A stretch of 64,000 nt of DNA, taken from assembly GCF_002157465.1 (NCBI RefSeq), contig NZ_NHOC01000003.1:62001-126000 (forward strand), read 5' to 3'. Below are positions 50,612 through 59,643 of this stretch, in pieces (position 1 is the stretch's first letter; the number at the start of each line of letters is the position of its first letter). The notes below the pieces were generated by a model, which saw only the letters and a program-made list of their open reading frames with translations, did not search any database and was not told the origin of the DNA. The stretch comes from Butyricicoccus porcorum (GTDB taxonomy: Bacteria > Bacillota > Clostridia > Oscillospirales > Butyricicoccaceae). Made by a program: the position numbers and the translations under genes.

Positions 50612-53530
50612 ATGAATGTGGTAGGTAAGAAAGTTAGGCATAATAAGTTCGGAGAAGGGACGATTGTAGAACAAGATTCCTCGTGTGTTTCTGTCAAGTT
50701 CGTGACGGAGTCTGATCCTAAGAAATTCATGTATCCCACCTGCTTCAAAAATTTTCTGAAGTTATTGGATGCGGAAGCAGCTGCTCAAACGGATGCCACC
50801 GTAAAATATCAAGAAGATCAAGAACGTAAGAAAAAGCAGCAGGCTATGGAAGAAGCAGAAGCCCGTCGCTTTGAAAAGAAGATACAGGAAACTAGTTCCA
50901 ATCCGAGGAAAACTGTAGAAATTCGCCCGTTCAATTCTATTTCGGCTTTCTGCAATGAATATAAACGAGCGATAACCGCTGAGATCGTTTATCTAAAGAC
51001 TACAGGTGGCAAACGACAGCATATTTTTGATGGTAAACGTATTGAGGTCAAGAACGGACGATATGTTTATACCTTTGAAGCTGACGACGAGCTGACTTAC
51101 CCCGAAGGAACTCAGATCAGCATTTGGCAAGGAGACACGAGTATTTCCGGTCACATTGTTGGATGTGAAGATTTCACCGTCATAATTGCTAGTAGTAGAG
51201 ATTTGGGAGCCGATGTCCCTACTCTTGAGTTTTCCGCGGAGCCTTGGCGACTGCTGGACTCTTTGGTTGATCGCCTGGACGGTATTTTAGAAAATCCGTC
51301 TGAAATTGTTAGAGCATTGATTTGTGATGGTCAGAAGTCTATTGACTACGGCAATTACAAAATCGCGACAGGACAGCAGACCGCTGTTCAGATGTCGAAA
51401 AATCAATCGATTACCTTCGTCTGGGGGCCTCCAGGAACTGGCAAGACCCAGACATTGGCGAAAATTGCTTTGGCTCATATTGAGCAAGGCAGCCGTGTAC
51501 TGATGCTGTCTTACAGTAATGTATCTGTAGATGGCGCTATTATGCGAGTACATAAAATAAAGCCGAACTTGAAACCAGGAACTCTTGTGAGATATGGCTA
51601 TGCAAGGAACAAAGACCTGCTTGCACATAGGTATTTAACTTCCTACAATTTGGCAATTCGCAATCATCCTGAACTGCTCAAAGAACGCCAGGATCTAATT
51701 GCGGAGCGTAAGAAGCTACCCCGAACTTCTCCTAGATATGTTCAGATTGGGCGCAGACTCACGCAAATCAGAAACAAATTGTCATCTGAAGAAAAAGAAA
51801 CAGTAAAGAACGCACAGTTCGTTGCAACCACCGTTTCAAAGACTGTCGTTGATAGCACAGTTAGAGACTGTGGGTTTGATGTAGTCATTTTTGATGAAGC
51901 CAGTATGGCTTATATTCCACAGATTGTTTTCGCTGCCAGCCTTGCGAAGAAGCATTTTGTCTGTATGGGAGACTTTAGACAGCTTCCTCCTATTGTGCAA
52001 AGCAACGGAAATTCTCCGTTGAACGCCGACATTTTCCAGTATTGTGGGATTACTTCTGCAGTAGACAGCGGAAGAAACCATAAGTGGCTGTGTATGTTGG
52101 ACACTCAATATCGTATGCACCCTCGAATTGCTGATTTTGCTAGCCGAACCATGTATGGTGGCCTTCTCCAATCCGCAGAGGATTTGGAAAAGAAACGTCG
52201 TGGTATTGTAGATCAGAAGCCTATCAATGGTCATGCAATGGCATTTGCAGACTTGTCTGGAATGATGTCGGTTTGTACTAAGACTGGTGATAATTCGAGA
52301 GTTAATGTACTGAGTGCCTTAATGTCCTTCTCCTTGGCATTAGATGCTGCCAAGGATCACGAAGTTGGTATTATTACTCCGTATCATGCACAATCTCGCT
52401 TGCTTCATGCAATGGCACGAGATGTGGCAGATGCGAATCCGGAATTAAAGCCGATTACCTGTGCTACGGTTCACCAATTCCAAGGTTCTGAAAAGGATGT
52501 TATTGTTTACGATGCAGTTGACTGTTATCGTATGCCATATCCGGGGATGCTACTTACTTCAACCGGAAACAATTATGCCAACAGACTTTTCAATGTCGCT
52601 CTAACCAGAGCAAAGGGTAAGTTTATCGGTGTGGCAAATATCGCCTACATGGACAACAAGAACCTATCTAGTAGCCTTATGTTTGAGCGTATGATTGAAG
52701 GGCAACGAAAAAAACCAAGCTGCCTGAGCGGGCAGGAGCTTTCTCAGAGGCGCTCTGCTATCAGCGGAAGCACCATGAGTTTCTTTGATAATGATGATGG
52801 AAATCGTCGGTTCCTTAAAGATGTATCTGAAGCCCGACGTGAAATTAGAATAGATATTCCAGACAAGCCTGTGGAAGATGCGTTTTCCGGACAGTTGGCC
52901 ACAGCGTTGAAGACTGCCATGGGAAAAGGCATTAAGGTTTATCTCAGAGCAGAAAATAAGCAAGGATTGTCTTCTGCTCTGAAGCCCCTTGCAATAGAGA
53001 ACCCATTTGTCACAAATCCGGTGGTATTGATTGACAAGAAGATTGTGTGGTTCGGTATGCCAAGCTCTGATGCGAAATTCAAATCAGAGGGAAGTATCCT
53101 CCAGACAAGATACCGTCCAGTTATCCGCTTTAAGGGTTCACATACAGTGGCTTCTCTCTATGGCTTTATGGAAATGAGTAGGACTGTAGATCAAAGTAAG
53201 ACTATCAGTACCGATAATGAAGGAAAAATAACTGATACTTTCGCAAGCTATGTGCTGGCAAATAAAAAGTGTTCTTCCTGCGGTAAACCGATGAAGTTGC
53301 AAAAAAGTAAGAAAGGCAAGTTCTTCTTAGCCTGCACGGGTTATCCTGCTTGCCACGAGACTGCGCTTGTCGATGTGGACTTGGTTGAACGGTATTTTTA
53401 TCGCCATGGTGGAATCGGTCAGCACTGCACACGATGTAACTGCTCGTTGGAAGCAAAGCTTGGTCCCTATGGTCTCTATATTCAATGTTGTGGAGTATCA
53501 CACCATAAATATAAGCTAGATGAAATTTGA
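50612..53530 (+). CDS. Upf1-like SF1 helicase with Tudor-like start, PLD-like domain and zinc ribbons
   Basis: 972 residues from ATG 50612 after AGGAAAGGAGC. Residues 3-50 (GKKVRHNKFGEGTIVEQ...VSVKFV) form a UvrD-tail-like barrel. A charged helix follows. SF1 helicase motifs: GPPGTGKT (272-279), FDEAS (427-431), GDFRQLPPI, DTQYRMHP, VHQFQGSEKD (about 620) and NVALTRAKGK. About 725-850 resembles a phospholipase-D fold that lacks clear HKD residues. Two zinc units end the protein: CSSCGKPM...CTGYPAC and CTRCNC...CC. Similar helicase-PLD proteins are found in defence islands. Activity is inferred. Confidence 0.85.
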   Translation: MNVVGKKVRHNKFGEGTIVEQDSSCVSVKFVTESDPKKFMYPTCFKNFLKLLDAEAAAQTDATVKYQEDQERKKKQQAMEEAEARRFEKKIQETSSNPRKTVEIRPFNSISAFCNEYKRAITAEIVYLKTTGGKRQHIFDGKRIEVKNGRYVYTFEADDELTYPEGTQISIWQGDTSISGHIVGCEDFTVIIASSRDLGADVPTLEFSAEPWRLLDSLVDRLDGILENPSEIVRALICDGQKSIDYGNYKIATGQQTAVQMSKNQSITFVWGPPGTGKTQTLAKIALAHIEQGSRVLMLSYSNVSVDGAIMRVHKIKPNLKPGTLVRYGYARNKDLLAHRYLTSYNLAIRNHPELLKERQDLIAERKKLPRTSPRYVQIGRRLTQIRNKLSSEEKETVKNAQFVATTVSKTVVDSTVRDCGFDVVIFDEASMAYIPQIVFAASLAKKHFVCMGDFRQLPPIVQSNGNSPLNADIFQYCGITSAVDSGRNHKWLCMLDTQYRMHPRIADFASRTMYGGLLQSAEDLEKKRRGIVDQKPINGHAMAFADLSGMMSVCTKTGDNSRVNVLSALMSFSLALDAAKDHEVGIITPYHAQSRLLHAMARDVADANPELKPITCATVHQFQGSEKDVIVYDAVDCYRMPYPGMLLTSTGNNYANRLFNVALTRAKGKFIGVANIAYMDNKNLSSSLMFERMIEGQRKKPSCLSGQELSQRRSAISGSTMSFFDNDDGNRRFLKDVSEARREIRIDIPDKPVEDAFSGQLATALKTAMGKGIKVYLRAENKQGLSSALKPLAIENPFVTNPVVLIDKKIVWFGMPSSDAKFKSEGSILQTRYRPVIRFKGSHTVASLYGFMEMSRTVDQSKTISTDNEGKITDTFASYVLANKKCSSCGKPMKLQKSKKGKFFLACTGYPACHETALVDVDLVERYFYRHGGIGQHCTRCNCSLEAKLGPYGLYIQCCGVSHHKYKLDEI

Positions 53531-54070
53531 TTTGCCCTAAACACAGCAATAAAGAGAAACAATTGGTTAATGTAAGCTGGCAAGGTGATGCTCAACAGAA
53601 GTAACGAGCAAAGGGGAAGATTGTATGTTTTCTGCATAAGTTCCTTTTGGAAAACTACGACAGAGAATCTTTTTTGAAAAAGAGAATACTTGAATTTGAT
53701 CACATCGCTGACAAAACTGTGACAGAATATAGCTGGGGCGCATAAGTATAGTACTTCGGACCCAATTGGTCCAAAGTCACAACCTAACTTCCCGACAAGT
53801 TGTCGGAAAGTGAAATCTCCACCAATTTATCTGGGATAAAATAATGGAACTCACATTCCGTTCTCGTTATATAAATTCACTTCAGCACAACTTGAGCAGA
53901 AGTTAAATCTGGTTATTCTCGGGAGAATCCCCAATTCTGTGTAAACGCTGTATAACAGTGTAGAAAAGAACGATATTTTATGATGAGGGAACAGCATATT
54001 TGCTGTTCCCTTGCTCACCCTATAACGGCAATTCCGTTCTGGTGTCAAGGGCAGCGATGTATAGTGGCTC
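53531..54070. other. Gap of 540 bases with two palindromes, no supported gene
   Basis: Between the SF1 helicase and the IS3 element no gene is supported. GGACCCAATTGGTCC lies at about 53758-53772 and the perfect 7+1+7 palindrome CCGACAAGTTGTCGG at 53792-53806. A stable hairpin GGGAACAGCA/TGCTGTTCCC sits at 53987-54010. These look like regulatory or terminator remnants at an island edge. Confidence 0.45.
53987..54010 (+). terminator. Hairpin, possible terminator
   Basis: Perfect 10-base arms GGGAACAGCA and TGCTGTTCCC around TATT. The sequence after it is not a clean T run (TTGCTC), so it may be a terminator remnant or another RNA structure. Confidence 0.45.
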
Positions 54071-54175
54071 AGTTGTCAAGACAAAAATCTAAGATTTTTA
54101 TAATGAACTGATATAGTGGACAAGTTACAAGGACCATGGGGAGAACAGTGGAGCACTCCCCAGATTCAATATATG

Positions 54176-55066
54176 CTAAGCTACATATGGCATCAACATT
54201 GCCGGATAGTAGCATTCAGCCGGTGTTTGGTAATCAAGTGCAGAATGGCGCCGCTCAAAGTTGTAGATGTGGATATACTGTCCGATAGCAACTCTTGCTT
54301 CCCTGATGTTGTTGTACTGTGTCAGATAGGCTTCCTCATACTTGAAGCTGCGGAACCAGCGCTCAATCATGATGTTGTCTGCCCAGCGACTTTTTCCATC
54401 CATACTCTGGCGGATGCCGTTTTCCTTTACAAAGTCAATGTATTGCTGACTTGTAAACTGACAACCCTGATCTGAATTCAGGATTTGAGGTTTTGCTACT
54501 TTGAAAGCTTTTTTCAGGGCACTGATAATCATTCTGGTATCAAGTGTGTCATCCACTTCCCAGCCGACAATACAACGGCTGTACCAGTCGATCACGGCTG
54601 TCAGATACAGAAATCCGCGCTTGATCGGGATATATGTAATGTCAATAGACCATGCTTGATTTGGCTTGTCTATGACCGCATTACGAAGAAGATATGGACA
54701 TACTTTCGCCCGCTGCATTCGCTTGGAAAGATTCATCTTTGGATAGATCGGGTAAATATCCATCTCATTCATGTAGCGTCTTGCCTTGCGGCACCCAACC
54801 TGGTAACCACGGGCTTTTAACTGTGCAGACATTTGTCTTGCGCCCCAAGTGGGATTATCTGTATGGAGATGATCAATGATCTCTTTGCAGGCCAGTTCCT
54901 CATCTGAAATAGGGGCGCCCTTGTAATAAATGCTTGTACGGTTGATGTCAAGCAACCTGGCACCAACGGAAGCCGGAATTTCCTTAGTCGTCAAAAGGTT
55001 TTGGACTAAACTTACTCTCGTAGTCAGGTCCACAAATTTCTTCAGATTTTTTTTTGAGCCAGTCAA
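54176..55066 (-). CDS. IS3-family transposase OrfB (DDE)
   Basis: 296 codons. HTH_21-like region (about 55-100), then the rve integrase core: DITYIPIKRGFLYLTAVID (first Asp), NSDQGCQFTS (second Asp) and the ERWFRSFKYEE region (Glu). It is complete. It joins the OrfA frame near the A9 run at 55047-55055. Confidence 0.92.
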   Translation of the reverse strand: MTGSKKNLKKFVDLTTRVSLVQNLLTTKEIPASVGARLLDINRTSIYYKGAPISDEELACKEIIDHLHTDNPTWGARQMSAQLKARGYQVGCRKARRYMNEMDIYPIYPKMNLSKRMQRAKVCPYLLRNAVIDKPNQAWSIDITYIPIKRGFLYLTAVIDWYSRCIVGWEVDDTLDTRMIISALKKAFKVAKPQILNSDQGCQFTSQQYIDFVKENGIRQSMDGKSRWADNIMIERWFRSFKYEEAYLTQYNNIREARVAIGQYIHIYNFERRHSALDYQTPAECYYPAMLMPYVA

Positions 55067-55331
55067 CCTGCATGGTTAACTGACCAACCTTTTTGGCATA
55101 CTCCGCTTTCTCTTTTCGCTCTTCGGCAAGCTTTTCTTTGAGGTTTTCCTCGCGCTTGTCGTCGAACACAACCGAAGCATTGTTCAGGAACTCCTTTTTC
55201 CAGTTGCGGAGCAGATTTGATTGGATGCTATTTTCAGCTGCCAGGGTATTGAGATCTTTCTCACCCTTAAGCAGCTCAATTACAAGGTTTGACTTGAATT
55301 TGGCACTAAAACTTCTTCTTTGTCTGGACAT
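54984..55331 (-). CDS. IS3-family transposase OrfA
   Basis: 115 residues. Helix-turn-helix of transposase_8 type (RRSFSAKFKSNLVIELLKGE, LAAENSIQSNLLRNWKKEF), then a leucine-zipper-like coil. Minus-strand A9 at 55047-55055 lies in LKKKSEE. OrfB is in the +1 (equivalently -2) frame relative to it, not the usual -1, so loss of one A by polymerase slippage or a +1 shift would be needed to make the fusion. Confidence 0.88.
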   Translation of the reverse strand: MSRQRRSFSAKFKSNLVIELLKGEKDLNTLAAENSIQSNLLRNWKKEFLNNASVVFDDKREENLKEKLAEERKEKAEYAKKVGQLTMQVDWLKKKSEEICGPDYESKFSPKPFDD

Positions 55332-55407
55332 GATAATGGATCCTTTCTTACATACTGGTTTATGTATATCAGATTCATTAAAATCTGTACGAAAAAGTGT
55401 CTTAATT

Positions 55408-56331
55408 TATGAGACCATTATATTTGAAGCCTTTACGGAACTGTATATTAACGATGTGAAAAACCGTCTGAAGGAAAATACTTGGCTGACAAAGGAGCAT
55501 ATCATTCGCACGAAGATACTGCCCTACTTTGGCAAACTGAAAATCAGCGAGATTTCCACAAAAGAGATTATCACTTGGCAGAATGAAATGCTTGCTTACC
55601 GTGACGAGAAGAAAAAACCGTATTCACAAACCTATCTGAAAACGCTGCACAATCAGTTGTCAGCCATATTCAATCACGCTGTACGCTATTATGAATTGCG
55701 GTCAAATCCTGCGGCAAAGGTGGGAAATATGGGAAGCGAGGAACACAAGGAAATGCTGTTCTGGACGAGAGAAGAATATAAGAAATTTGCCGATGAGATG
55801 ATGGATAAGCCAGTTTCCTTTTACGCCTTTGAAATGCTGTATTGGTGCGGTATCCGTGAAGGCGAATTATTAGCCTTGACCGCCTCCGATTTTGATTTTG
55901 ACAAGGGAACGGTAACGATTAGTAAATCCTATCAGCGTTTACACGGAGAAGATGTGATTACTACACCGAAAACAAAAAAGAGCAACCGAATAATCAAAAT
56001 GCCGCAGTTTCTCTGTGAGGAAATGCAGGAATATATCGGTATGCTTTACGGTCTGAAAAAGAAAGACCGCATTTTCACGGTAACAAAAAGCTATCTTCAT
56101 CACGAGATGGACAGAGGGGCGAAAGCCGCAGGCGTGAAGCGTATCCGCATTCACGACTTGAGACACAGCCATATCAGTTTACTGATTGATATGGGATTTT
56201 CGGCGGTGGCGATTGCAGACCGTGTAGGACATGAAAGTATTGAAATCACTTATCAGTACGCCCACCTGTTCCCGTCCAAACAGACGGAAATGGCAGAGCG
56301 ATTAGACGATTTAGGGAAAGGAGATTTTTAA
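55408..56331 (+). pseudogene. Tyrosine integrase of the mobilizable element, 5' end lost to IS3
   Basis: From about 55430 the frame reads IFEAFTELYINDVKNRLKEN, a phage-integrase SAM-like domain already under way, and continues through the catalytic domain: Arg in CGIREGELLAL, HDLRHSHIS, VGHESIEITYQYAHL. Full-length relatives have about 60-80 more residues including an AP2-like DNA-binding domain. These are absent, and the IS end abuts. The N-terminal part is not seen left of the IS, so the gene is likely inactive unless a fortuitous start is used. Confidence 0.85.
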
Positions 56332-56332
56332 T

Positions 56333-56668
56333 ATGTCAGCGAAAAACAGGGACAACAAAAACCGTTGGAGAAATATCACGGTAGGGTTTCGGGTATCGCC
56401 CGAAGAAAGCGAGCAGATAGACAGGGCAGTACGACTTTCGGGGCTTACCAAGCAGGACTATATCACAAGACGGCTCTTATGCCAAGATGTGGTTGTGCAG
56501 GGCAATCCGAGAGTGTATAAGGCACTCCGTAATGAGCTTGCTGCCGTCCTTGCGGAATTACAGAGGATTGAAGCAGGAAACGGTATTGATGATGAATTGC
56601 TTGACACAATCGAATTGATTGCCGTTATTCTCGGCGGGCTGAAAGGAGAAGATGGGAATGGAGAATAA
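56333..56668 (+). CDS. MobC-like relaxosome protein
   Basis: 111 residues, one base after the integrase stop. RWRNITVGFRVSPEESEQID then AVRLSGLTKQDYITRRLL is the ribbon-helix-helix plus helix pattern of MobC-type mobilization accessory proteins, which bind near oriT and aid strand opening by the relaxase. The MobV gene downstream supports this. It overlaps the RepA-like gene. Confidence 0.78.
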   Translation: MSAKNRDNKNRWRNITVGFRVSPEESEQIDRAVRLSGLTKQDYITRRLLCQDVVVQGNPRVYKALRNELAAVLAELQRIEAGNGIDDELLDTIELIAVILGGLKGEDGNGE

Positions 56669-57746
56669 AAAAGAAATGACTGCCCTTGATGTATCTGCGG
56701 CAACAGATACGGAGCAGCCAATTTCAAAATGTACTGACAATAGTATATCCGAAAAAGCAGGAAAAATCAACGACCTTGAAACAATTTCTATGACAGAGCT
56801 TTACGACACCGTATATCCAAGCAAGCCGCCGCTGATTGACGGCTTGCTCTATACTGGCACTTATCTCTTTGTCGGTGCGCCGAAGCTCGGCAAAAGTTAC
56901 CTGATGGCGCAGCTTGCCTATCATATCAGCACAGGCACACCGCTATGGGATTATACCGTCCGAAAAGGAACGGTGCTGTATCTTGCTCTTGAAGATGATT
57001 ACCGATGCTTGCAGGAACGGCTATACCGAATGTTCGGAACAGACAGCACAGACAATCTTTTCTTCTCTGTTTCAGCCGACAGTCTCGGTAATGGATTGGA
57101 CGCTCAGTTACAGCGGTTTATGCAGGAACACACCGATACAAGCCTGATTATCATTGACACGCTCCAAAAGGTCAGAGAAGTCGGCGGGGATAATTACAGC
57201 TACGCAAACGATTATGAAATCATCACACGGCTGAAACAGTTTGCCGATAAGTACGGCATTTGTATTCTGCTTGTTCATCACACGAGGAAGCAAACAGCGG
57301 ATGATAAATTTAATATGATTTCGGGAACGACAGGCTTGCTCGGTGCGGCGGATGGGGCGTTTCTTCTGCAAAAAGAGAAACGCACAAGCAACGCCGCCAC
57401 GCTTGAAGTATCGGGCAGAGATCAGCAAGACCAAAAGCTGTACCTCAATCGCAATACCGAAACTTTGCTGTGGGAGCTGGAACGGACAGAAACGGAGCTT
57501 TGGAAAGAACCGCCCGAACCTTTGCTTGAAAAGATAGCGCAATTGCTTTCTTCGGGCAGTAATGAATGGACGGGGACGCCTACGGAGCTTTGCTCTATTC
57601 TTCAGCTTGATATTCAGCCTAACGCTCTCACACGAAAGCTGAATATCAATGCGGGGCGTTTGCTAAATGAGTATAAGATTTTCTATGAGAACAGCCGCAG
57701 TCGAAGTGAGCGAAAAGTAAAGCTATCCCGATTGGAGCAGGCGTGA
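56658..57746 (+). CDS. RepA-like AAA ATPase / replicative helicase
   Basis: 362 residues from ATG 56658; ATG 56652 sits too close to the ribosome site. Walker A GAPKLGKSYLM (about 73-83), LALEDDYRCLQERL, Walker B LIIIDTLQKVR (about 163-173) and LLVHHTRKQ (about 199-207) match RecA-fold RepA proteins of plasmids and integrative elements. It probably supports rolling or theta replication of the excised element. Its end overlaps the first arm of the 57744 repeat. Confidence 0.88.
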   Translation: MENKKEMTALDVSAATDTEQPISKCTDNSISEKAGKINDLETISMTELYDTVYPSKPPLIDGLLYTGTYLFVGAPKLGKSYLMAQLAYHISTGTPLWDYTVRKGTVLYLALEDDYRCLQERLYRMFGTDSTDNLFFSVSADSLGNGLDAQLQRFMQEHTDTSLIIIDTLQKVREVGGDNYSYANDYEIITRLKQFADKYGICILLVHHTRKQTADDKFNMISGTTGLLGAADGAFLLQKEKRTSNAATLEVSGRDQQDQKLYLNRNTETLLWELERTETELWKEPPEPLLEKIAQLLSSGSNEWTGTPTELCSILQLDIQPNALTRKLNINAGRLLNEYKIFYENSRSRSERKVKLSRLEQA

Positions 57747-57826
57747 CGATATGTGACGGTGTGACGATGATTTTAGGGGCGGGTGCGGTATCAAAAATAC
57801 CGTCACCATCGTCACACACCGTCACA
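57744..57826. repeat. Inverted and direct repeats: candidate replication or transfer origin
   Basis: The left part carries GTGACGAT, GTGACGGT, GTGACGAT in tandem. GTGACGGTGTGACGATG (57754-57770) is answered by CATCGTCACACACCGTCAC (57808-57826), forming a long hairpin around GC-rich DNA. Its place between the RepA-like and MobV genes suits an origin. Confidence 0.65.
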
Positions 57827-57891
57827 AAAGTTTAGACGGGGTTGTAAGGGTGTCCTTTTCAAAGGACAGCCCTTACCTCTCGGAGAGCGCA

Positions 57892-57966
57892 AAACCTGCT
57901 TGCAGGTTGCATTTTTGTTGGCGAAGCTGACAAAAGTGCTTTTGCGTTACTCTTGGCAAGAGTAAC
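57892..57966. repeat. Palindromes before the relaxase gene (possible oriT)
   Basis: AACCTGCTTGCAGGTT (57892-57907) and GTTACTCTT-GGC-AAGAGTAAC (57946-57966) are perfect inverted repeats. MobV relaxases nick at a site close upstream of their own gene beside such palindromes. The nick site itself is not identified. Confidence 0.6.
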
Positions 57967-58000
57967 AGAACCACTAACCGAAAAGAAAGGGCGTGATAAA

Positions 58001-59170
58001 ATGCAAAGAACAATTAGTGCAATGGTCGGAAAGGGCTCGATCAATCACAACAGCCGAAAGTTTACAGCAGAGAATGTTGCTCCAGAGCGCACCCACTTGA
58101 ATATAGATTATTGCAATGAGAACATCGAAAAAGTATATCACAAACTATTTGATGAAGCTCTGAAACGATACAATGATAAGCAGACAAGGGCAGACCGAAA
58201 GATAGAAAACTATTATGACAAAATCCGTACAGGCAAACAGGAAAAGCCGTTTCACGAACTGATTTTACAGATTGGCGATAAAGATAATATGAGTGCAGAA
58301 AGCGAAAACGGACAGCTTGCAAAGCAGATTTTGGATGAGTATTACAAGGGTTTTCGAGAGAGAAATCCAAACTTATATGTGTTCTCTGTTCATCTGCATA
58401 TGGATGAAGCAACACCGCATATTCACATTGACTTTGTACCGTTTACAACAGGTAGCAAGCGAGGTTTAGATACAAGAGTGTCGCTAAAACAGGCTCTTGT
58501 GGCGCAGGGATTTAAGGGCGGTACTCGTGGCGATACGGAATGGTCGCAATGGGTACTTTCTGAAAAAGAACAGCTTGCCGCCGTTATGGAACGGTACGGA
58601 ATTGAGTGGGAGCAGAAAGGCACACACGATAAGCATTTGTCCGTTCTTGATTACAAAAAGCAGGAACGGGAAAAAGAAATATCGGCTCTTGACAGTCAGA
58701 TTGCCGAGAAAACCGATGTGGTGAAATCTCTTTCAGACCGAGTGCAGAATTTTGATGACGGTATTGAGCGATTGCAGGCAATAAGCGATAGCTTAGATAC
58801 TGCACCTGAATATAATCTACCCGAACCATCGGGGTTAATGACAGCCAAAACCTATAAAACAAAGTTCGCCGAGCCGCTTATCAAGAGGTTAAAATCGCTT
58901 ATTAAAACCGTATTTGCCCGATGTTTTGAAGCGTGGGACAGTTATCACAGGCTGAACGCAACAAACGCAAGTCTGTATCGTGAAAACCAAGTGTTGAGCA
59001 GAAAAAACAGCAGTCTTAACGCTGAAAATGCTGAACTGAAGGAGCAAAACAGGGATTATAAACTACTCCGTAAGGTATTCGGCAGCAAGCAAATTGATGG
59101 ACTTTTAGAGCAAGCCAAACAGTCTAAACAGCGTGATAAACGCTTTAGAGATAATCAAAATGAAAGGTAG
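58001..59170 (+). CDS. MobV-family relaxase (Pre/Mob)
   Basis: 389 residues from ATG 58001 after AAAGGGCGTG. The start QRTISAMVGKGSINHNSRKF, the ICxN-like MobV opening, and the metal motif HLHMDEATPHIHID (His131, His140, His142) are typical. A coiled coil follows in the C-terminal half. It nicks oriT and pilots the strand during mobilization by another element's transfer system, as no conjugation genes are present here. Confidence 0.92.
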   Translation: MQRTISAMVGKGSINHNSRKFTAENVAPERTHLNIDYCNENIEKVYHKLFDEALKRYNDKQTRADRKIENYYDKIRTGKQEKPFHELILQIGDKDNMSAESENGQLAKQILDEYYKGFRERNPNLYVFSVHLHMDEATPHIHIDFVPFTTGSKRGLDTRVSLKQALVAQGFKGGTRGDTEWSQWVLSEKEQLAAVMERYGIEWEQKGTHDKHLSVLDYKKQEREKEISALDSQIAEKTDVVKSLSDRVQNFDDGIERLQAISDSLDTAPEYNLPEPSGLMTAKTYKTKFAEPLIKRLKSLIKTVFARCFEAWDSYHRLNATNASLYRENQVLSRKNSSLNAENAELKEQNRDYKLLRKVFGSKQIDGLLEQAKQSKQRDKRFRDNQNER

Positions 59171-59179
59171 GAATACACA

Positions 59180-59554
59180 ATGACAAAGACGATTTTTGAA
59201 GAAATGGGCGGCACTTATATACGGGTTGGAGATTATTTTCTCCCCGATTTGAAACTGCCCGAAACAGAAACACAATCTATCGGCATATGGGGACAGCGGC
59301 ATAAACGCTACTTGAAAGAGCATAAACGGCTGTTTTATTCTAATTTGTTGACAAGCGGAAAACTGAACAGTTACCTTGCTGATATTGATCGACAGGCAGA
59401 GGAAATGTTTTCTCGGCTGGTAAAACAGATGGCAGAATGTGAGGGCGTGACAGAACAGCTAAAGGCAGAAAATCAGCTTGAATGGGTCGGGAAAATGAAT
59501 AATATTCGTAGCAGAGCAGTAGAGATTATAGATGTAGAATTGATTTGTGTTTAG
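59180..59554 (+). CDS. TnpV-like protein
   Basis: 124 residues. FEEMGGTYIRVGDYFLPDL and IGIWGQRHKRYLKEHKRLFY then LLTSGKLNSYLADIDRQAEE are the hallmarks of TnpV from Tn4451-type clostridial transposons. The function is undefined. It is common in mobilizable elements of gut Clostridia and supports the element assignment. Confidence 0.88.
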   Translation: MTKTIFEEMGGTYIRVGDYFLPDLKLPETETQSIGIWGQRHKRYLKEHKRLFYSNLLTSGKLNSYLADIDRQAEEMFSRLVKQMAECEGVTEQLKAENQLEWVGKMNNIRSRAVEIIDVELICV

Positions 59555-59589
59555 GAGGACAAAGCGGCAGATATAATGTTAAAAGGTGG

Positions 59590-59618
59590 TTGCGTGCGCA
59601 CGCATATTGTGTTATAAT
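59590..59618 (+). promoter_or_regulatory. Promoter and palindromic operator of the MarR-MATE unit
   Basis: TTGCGT (59590-59595), 17-base spacer, TATAAT (59613-59618). The perfect 14-base palindrome TGCGTGCGCACGCA (59591-59604) overlaps the -35 box and is the likely MarR binding site. Confidence 0.8.
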
Positions 59619-59643
59619 ACTGGTGGTTAGGAGGAATATATCT

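Larger units (their letters stand above)
54072..55406 (-). mobile_element. IS3-family insertion sequence 1
   Basis: Two overlapping minus-strand transposase frames lie between imperfect inverted ends: AAGACAAAAATCTAAGATTT near 54078 and, read from the right, AAGACACTTTTTCGTACAGA near 55403, both continuing with AATGAA and CTGATATA. The exact ends are uncertain by a few bases. It cut off the start of the integrase gene to its right. Confidence 0.8.

Noticed and set aside
55093-55430. N-terminal 110 codons of the integrase frame starting at 55093
   Set aside because: This part is the antisense of IS3 OrfA; the serine- and phenylalanine-rich sequence is not integrase-like.
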